The notes under the pieces: model-generated
Databases searched by the model: none
The model's input: the letters and a program-made list of their open reading frames with translations, nothing else
Told to the model about the DNA's origin: nothing
Part shown: in pieces, positions 55,801-64,000 of the stretch
Layout: the number at the start of each line of letters is the position of its first letter
How positions within the stretch are numbered: the first letter of the stretch is position 1
Program-made: the position numbers and the translations under genes
DNA from: Odontocerum albicorne
Lineage: Eukaryota > Arthropoda > Insecta > Trichoptera > Odontoceridae
Reading direction: 5' to 3'
Assembly: GCA_949825065.1 (NCBI GenBank)
Contig: OX463839.1
Coordinates: forward strand, 24,407,366 to 24,471,365
Length of the DNA: 64,000 nt

Positions 55801-55990
55801 ACGACCTCCGTAAATTTGTTGATAAGACGCCTGTCTTTCAATATGAGGGTTGCAGGTTCGATTCCCAAAGGTACCTATATTTTATAAAAAGCGTTCCAGT
55901 CTGGATTTTCCTCAAGGTTTGTTTAAAGATCGTTTTTGTTGGTTTGTAAAGATTGCCACGAAACGTAAACAATGAAAGTGTAATACACAA
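55801..55990 (+). mobile_element. SINE-2, near full length
   Basis: A-box region TTTGTTGATAAGACGCC, B box GCAGGTTCGATTCCCAAAGG, TTCCAGTCTGGATTTTCC; the stem-loop is partly deleted (GATTGCCACGAAACG) and AACAATGAAAGTGTAATAC follows. Confidence 0.8.
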
Positions 55991-57816
<1,826 letters not shown>

Positions 57817-58016
57817 NNNNNNNNNNNNNNNNNNNNNNNNNNNNNNNNNNNNNNNNNNNNNNNNNNNNNNNNNNNNNNNNNNNNNNNNNNNNNNNNNNNN
57901 NNNNNNNNNNNNNNNNNNNNNNNNNNNNNNNNNNNNNNNNNNNNNNNNNNNNNNNNNNNNNNNNNNNNNNNNNNNNNNNNNNNNNNNNNNNNNNNNNNNN
58001 NNNNNNNNNNNNNNNN
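57817..58016. other. Assembly gap, 200 N
   Basis: Exactly 200 N bases, probably a placeholder for unknown length, at a (TA)n run that assemblers rarely cross. Confidence 0.99.
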
Positions 58017-58300
58017 ATCCAACAAAAAATGGTCTCGTTTTTGTTTGTGTTTAGATGTAAACATGCCTATAAAGGTTTGCCGTAAATAGGTACATAGAGT
58101 TGAATTTATCTTTTTGGCTTTGTTAAACCCTTGCATTATTTGCTCGTCAAATATGTCTCGACGTGCCCCATTCCCGTCCAGAGGGCACAAAAGGTCTTTG
58201 TGGGGCGATTCGGGGGCCGGGGCCAGCCTGGTGGGGAATTCCCCTTATTAAATAGTTCCTATACCAGGGGAAAAGAGGACTTTAAACTTGTTTTTGGTTT
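58017..58300. other. Gap-edge sequence with GC-rich block
   Basis: The block at 58150-58275 (GGGGCGATTCGGGGGCCGGG, CCTGGTGGGGAATTCCCC) contrasts sharply with its surroundings and with the rest of the window. It may be low-accuracy sequence or a misjoin at the contig edge. No gene seen. Confidence 0.4.
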
Positions 58301-60900
58301 GTGTAATTGTATAGATTATTTTTATTTTTTGGGAAAGATATTTTCCTTTCATATTATACTTCGATAGATCCTTTATAAAAATGAATTTCATATCAGTTAG
58401 AATTGTTTTTACGGAGAAATTATATAACTTACATTTTTTTAAACAATATTGATTTAAATCAGTATTTCCAATTTCTTCACAAAATATTTATATTTTTATT
58501 GTATAACCATTGTGTTAAGTATATTAAAACCTATAATATTTATAGCTTTCAACTAACCAGGAAGATGTCTGTATTAAAGAGTAATGTGAAAAACAACATG
58601 TAGATTTTTTAAATTTTATCGGTAATGGAATCCCCTAGTTGACACATTAAGTCGAATGTGTTATCAAATATGGTAAGATATGTAAAGAATTCTTTATAGT
58701 TCGTCTCCCCTTGGTAAGTTTTCTGCAATTATTTTATCAAGCATATTTTATAAACAAATGCATACACGAAATAATACCCAATCTAATTACAGTACCTTTT
58801 CTATTAGACTCAATATTAGAAATATTGACAATCATTTTTTGCAATATTTCTAATATTTTTATAAGAATGGGTCCAATTACTGAGTAAGAGGGCCCTTGAC
58901 CCGAGTCTACTCTTTAAATGGAACTATATAAATTGTTATTTTATTATTTTATAGGGAATCAACAATTATGATATATTGAAAGTAATTTATTTAAACACAA
59001 AACATTTCAATCATTTGAACCCTTCTCGTTAAATTTTTTTTTACATGTATGAAGAGTAACCACAAATGATTGTTAAGTTGTATCGATTTGCTAGATATCA
59101 ATTTAAAGTATTGTCTACATACTCTACATAAAAAAAAACGATAGATGTATTCAAAGGCCTGAGGGTTATAACTGTATATATTATTTGAGTTATGAGACAG
59201 TGATCTAAATATAAAGAAAATGAAAATAGTGAACGGAATTTATATATGTTTTTAAATAAATATAATATTCATCAATATGTGATTAAGCAAAATAAGAAAG
59301 AAAATTTAAACAGAAGAAATATTTTTTTTATTTTCGTTTTGAAATCAACGTCCATAAAAATTTCATTGCCTATAATTAAATATCTGTGGTATGCTGAAAA
59401 AGTTCAATAGGTGCAATTAATTTGACGGCAATACCATTAATAACAGAATTAATCGAGAGGCATCATGTCAAGTTAATTTCCACTTCGTTATTAAATAAAG
59501 CATTAAGAGAGAGAAAATATAACAATTGAGTGGCGATTGTTCCGTCAGTTTACCTTGGGAATAAAGATTTGCACACATTTATGAGAAAGGTTAATGCGTT
59601 TTACATAATTACACGTAATAGGAGCATTGTTTTCCAAAAAGCGTTATTACAAGAAGACATAGGTGGAAGAACGATTTAACTCTCTGTTCTTTGTTTTTCC
59701 GATTGCATCATACTCGTATTTAATACGGTTTAGTCTTCACCATTTTTGTGACTTTTTCAATTGACGTATCTACAATGATTATTCTCAACAAATGTTTTAA
59801 GTTTTTATTGGCATTTAGTGACAATACTACATTGTCAGTATTAGCGATCAATGTTACGTCATGTTGAGTGTCAATATCGTTCTGATGATCTGTGTTATTT
59901 ATAATTTAAATCGAATTTATTCCTTAATGATTCCAAATGAATATTTTTTCGACTTTGTGTATGTTTAAACTCAAACGGAAGTCTAATTTAATAAAATAAG
60001 TAGCAAGAACACTATTCATCACAAAATTACGGCAAAAATTTGTGACGAACGTACGTCGAACAGAAGTATCGCCATCCAAAAAGCTTTCCCAATAGGAGGT
60101 CTGAAATAACGATCCTGTAGGGCCAAGAATGGAATGGGAAAAAACATATTCAATGATCTATCAGTATTTTGTATAAAGAGCTGACGTTGAACTGTCAAAA
60201 ATCAAAGTCAGAAAAAGAAAATTCTGAAGATTGTCAAGATCAGCGCTAAAAAAGATGACAATGATAGTAAAAAAATAAAATGAAAAAAATTCTTAACTAT
60301 TTAAACGACATAAATATTTTTTTCAGTTATGTCGTTCGTCCACACGTGTTTCATACTGTCTTGTAGGGAATACGTATGAAATATTTGTGTTAGAACAGGC
60401 CCTTAATGATGTTATAAAATGTTCCCTCAACTCCATATAGCGGCGTGTGAGAAAAATTATTGAGATATACTAACTGAACAATAGTATGTCGTAAATATTT
60501 GAAAATGTTATCACATGTATCTCTGAATACATAAACTCGTATGTATATAGTAAGTATTCTGTATAACTTTTATTTCAAGTATATTTGAGATTTGATAATA
60601 CACATATTATATGTTATATTTCAAGTTTACATATTTGAAGAATCGTGATATGGCAACCCTAACTATAAATATTTGTAATATTTATAAAGAATTAATAAAA
60701 GTAGAATAATGATAATTTGTATCTTAAAATCAATTGAACTTACTAAACGTCACAGATTGTTTGATAATTTTGCAAAGCAGATTATTAATTTACTGGTATT
60801 TATATATTTTTTTAATAAAATCGAGCAAATAAATTAGTTAAGTAAAAAAAAATAAACCTTATTAAATAAAAAAAGTAGATTGTTGAATATATGAGACCTT
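58301..60900. other. AT-rich non-coding; hairpin and island
   Basis: A perfect 16-bp inverted repeat (AATATTAGAAATATTG, 14-base loop) lies at 58812-58857. The island 59390-59680 is unique (AATTAATTTGACGGCAATAC, GAATTAATCGAGAGGC) with many TAAT cores. No gene or SINE was found in this stretch, the longest run without a recognised element. Confidence 0.4.
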
Positions 60901-62833
60901 CCATTACTTTTTTTAAATAATCATAAATGGTTAAAAATAATTTAATTTTTATGACTCTCTAACGTGCAATTTCAATAGTGTCAAGTCCGAGGATTAATGT
61001 CGTTTTCAATATTCCTCAGAACACACATTAAATCGTTAAAGAGCAGTTTGAACTGTTATTAAAACTTATAAAATGCTTTTATTACAAGTTCAAAGTGAAG
61101 TTTTCCATTAAAGGATGTTTTTGTGTCGTATTAAATCGCATGGGGGTAATACGTAGTGGCTCGGGGATGTTCCGGAGTAAGAGGATATACGGATGCGATT
61201 GCATCCGGCATGGCAAAAGGGGAGCACTGAGAGGTCGAGGGGAATTTTCCAATGGAATGACCGTTAATGGGAGACAGATCTGACATTCGAATGACATATA
61301 ACTTCAAAATATATGACACAGTTATAAAAAAATCTAGGCGAACATGAGTTAAGAAAAAGGTAACGAAAAGAGAAATACTACGGTAAAGTTTCAAATATTT
61401 TATATTTATGAGTTCTTAAAAGTGTTTCATGAGTTGACTATTTTGTGAGGATTTTATGTGAAAATATAAAATATTACGAGTACATCACAAGGTATTGCAG
61501 CGAGCACAGTAGAAAAATGTCATTTTTGCAGATATTGGTTACTTTGAAAGAAATTTGAAATTCTTGAAGATATTTACTACTAATGTAAGGATGTCAATAA
61601 AAATTTATTATTGCTGTGATGAAATCGAATACTGTACATTCATATGGCAATCTTGTTCGTTGTATTATTTCTTTTATTGAAAGTGTTCTCTCACTGATTA
61701 TTTCTAATACTGATTTAATAGTAAGAACGTGCTTAAAGAATGTAAAAGAAAAACAGAAGAATCGTTTGATACCGTTTTTCCTGCGAGATAATGTTATCAT
61801 ACGAGTATATTCCATAAATTGAGGTTTGAGCTCCTAAGAGTGAGAGCTGGAAATTCGTTCAACAAGGTTTTGAAAAAATGAAATGTTTTATTTTTGACCA
61901 ATAAACTATATTATAAATTCTTGAAAATTAACAAACTACTTGAATTTTCAAAAATTTGTAAGGGATCGAATATACCTTAGCATATTACGTTTCAAAATAA
62001 ATTAAACAATTTTATTTAAAATAGAACTTCTAATGAATGAATATAGCACTGCTTATAGTATAAATTTAACCTTTAAGTAAACATGTGATAATCTTTAAAT
62101 AGTAAACAGACTGTACCGCCAGGAAAAGTGATTTTCATTACAAGCCAAATTGTAAATACGGGAAAGTCTGACTGAAGCCGAGGAGACATTTCATTACTTT
62201 CAAAAGTATATCAATATTCTGTAAAAGCCAACAGGCTATGAGGTAAATAAAAGAGGGAGAAGACAAACAGGTGGGGTTCAATAAATAGCATGTAAAAGCA
62301 ACGCGAAGTACTAAAATAGGAGGAACGAGTAACAAGGGATGCCTTTGTAGGACAAAGTTCATGCCGCCACTCTCCACCAACCCAACTCACTCAGATATAA
62401 ACCAGACGCGTCTACCTCGTAATTATTTTCAGTTACGTATTTTCGTAACTTTTAATGACTTACTAAGTTGGAGACTGCGTTTGTAATGCGTTCACATCAA
62501 TTACGACCCAGATTCTGAAATATATATAGCCACAATGTTAAATTAATCTTACCCAACTTTCAATACAGTTTTCTCGAAAGGTCATTTCTAAAAATTAATT
62601 CCCAGTGAAGTTAATCTGTTTTTTTCCAACTAAGTGATGGAAACATTGTAATATTTGCAATAAAATGCAAATTCGATAAGTGTAAAATAATAATAGTAGA
62701 AAAACTCATATAATAAACCTGATTCATGTAAATTTACAAGTTTCCATACGAAAAAAATAACAATAATAAATAAAATGTATATATTGTAAATAATATGTTT
62801 TCTAACATTTTATTAATAACAATTACCGACTTT
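60901..62833. other. Non-coding with islands at 61080-61290 and 62100-62400
   Basis: The 61080-61290 island is G+C-raised (GTGGCTCGGGGATGTTCCGG, GGATGCGATTGCATCCGGC, which contains the palindrome GGATGCGATTGCATCC). Frames of 62-87 codons on both strands overlap there and look like chance. The remainder is AT-rich; octamers at 61475 and 61800. Confidence 0.35.
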
Positions 62834-63010
62834 TTTCGAGGCTTAGTTGGTAAGACCCTCGACATTCACATGGGGGATTTGGATTCGATTCCCGATGCGA
62901 ACAATACACGTGCGATGACGAACTGGCGGCCCAGTTTCGATTCCTGGTGGATTCACTTCTGAACTGACTTTACTCTTAGGCCATTTCACACCAGAATTTA
63001 TGATTTTCTG
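62834..63010 (+). mobile_element. SINE-like copy with tRNA-like head, separate subtype
   Basis: Head TTCGAGGCTTAGTTGGTAAG (A box), TTTGGATTCGATTCCCGATG (B box), then a second B-box-like CCCAGTTTCGATTCCTGG 50 bp on. The downstream body (GACTTTACTCTTAGGCC) differs from SINE-2, and the end is not clear. Possibly a fusion of two heads. Confidence 0.5.
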
Positions 63011-64000
63011 TAGCTCATATACTACATAATTAAATGGCGCTGTTGTTAACCACATTGATATCGCTTGACTTCTCTTATTTTCTGTTGAGCTAATAAAAAG
63101 CGCTTTTGATATGATCGGGAAACAGCGTTATACCAAATTATATAAAAAAAATAGACCCGGTAAATATGTTGCATTCCGGTCACGCCCTTCAATTGGTCCG
63201 CATCGCAAATTCGGATGATTTGAAAAAAATATCTAAACGAATATTGATTACTACATACGAGTATTTCAGCATACATCGTTGGGCATGCATTAATTGATTA
63301 ATACAACTGTCACAATTATTTATATAATAATTTTGTAGAGGCCGGGAGGCGGTCCAAAGTTGGTGCGGTCATTGGATATTTGCTGTTACACACAAACATT
63401 TAGTTTAGTTCAAATGGATACTTAACATTTGATATTCTGACCGTATTTATTTATTTTGTTTTATCCTTGATGTTTAACCCAATAAATAGCATCAAGTAAA
63501 ATGCACAGTGCAGGGAAATAATGGAACAATGTTATTCATGCTTTCCTGTAAAGCGGCTCGTTATGCGGATCAAGTTTATTAAAGAGTTCAATCCTCAATG
63601 TATCCACCGATATATGGAATATCAAATTGAGAAATTCGTTCATGAAGGTCATCCCGTGTTCGAGGTGTGACTATTTAGAGCGTCACGCAGTTCATGAATA
63701 CGATACAAAGAACAATCTTAATTAAATACATTTAACTAAAACTTGTCAATCAACAAAGAATTCATTATTTTTCCTGTTACTTATTTCTATGTGTACAAAC
63801 AGATTCGCAGATTTTTTTTCTAACAAATGAGTAATAACCATACATATAAAAATATGACATAATCTACAAAAGTCATGAATAGCCCCTTTTAAATTAAAAC
63901 AATTGAAAATAGGAAGCACAAGAAATATCTAATTTAAGTTAAATGCATAAATAATACAAGACACGTTGTTTCATCATACCAAAATAATTCGTTGGAAGAA
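63011..64000. other. Non-coding with islands at 63060-63370 and 63530-63720
   Basis: Both islands are repeat-free and less AT-rich (GAGGCCGGGAGGCGGTCC; GCTCGTTATGCGGATCAAG). No gene is recognised to the window edge. TACGAGTA at 63256. Confidence 0.35.

Overview
The window looks like animal, most likely insect, nuclear DNA. It is AT-rich (roughly one third G+C by eye). It carries D,D34D mariner transposons (one closely resembling Himar1), tRNA-derived SINEs, decayed non-LTR retrotransposons, minisatellites and long (TA)n runs, with a 200-N assembly gap at 57817-58016. There are no prokaryotic features. I found no host protein-coding exon, rRNA or genuine tRNA gene that I can defend, so the window is probably intergenic or a very long intron. 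Nearly every long reading frame is a transposon fragment, a repeat artefact or chance.

Family names used here are my own labels. SINE-1 has a tRNA-like head and comes in a short and a two-module long form (about 948, 5219, 9490, 10078, 28868, 32955, 43020, 53893). SINE-2 has a tRNA-like head with A and B boxes and a 3' stem-loop of the form ATTGCC-loop-GGCAAT; it is the commonest element, with some 20 copies or pieces. LINE-A covers 5'-truncated C-termini of a non-LTR retrotransposon (GHVERMN-like motif), about 15 pieces on both strands. LINE-B is an RTE-like fragment at 56682-57465 with a remnant at 16030. LINE-C is at 29381 and a jockey-like fragment (LINE-J) is at 21785-22190.

DNA transposons: an internally deleted Himar1-like mariner (13519-14458); a full-length mariner with perfect 25-bp terminal repeats but five in-frame stops (36231-37518); a fold-back made of two inverted mariner 5' halves (52050-52971); a hAT-like non-autonomous element with an imperfect 8-bp target duplication (26628-27103); and an unidentified 209-bp near-perfect palindrome (433-641) with a partial relative at 32711.

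Between repeats lie many 150-400-bp islands with higher G+C, no repeat relatives in the window and no convincing reading frame (for example 1440-1700, 4600-4900, 7090-7400, 11840-12060, 39580-39790, 54820-55120, 56190-56540). Their spacing suggests conserved non-coding or regulatory sequence, but that is inference.

The least expected signal is the octamer TACTCGTA / TACGAGTA, found 24 times exactly across the window. In several repeat copies it appears as an extra 4-8 bp relative to sister copies, like a transposon excision footprint at TA targets. No multi-gene pathway or operon is present; what acts together here is the mobile-element community.
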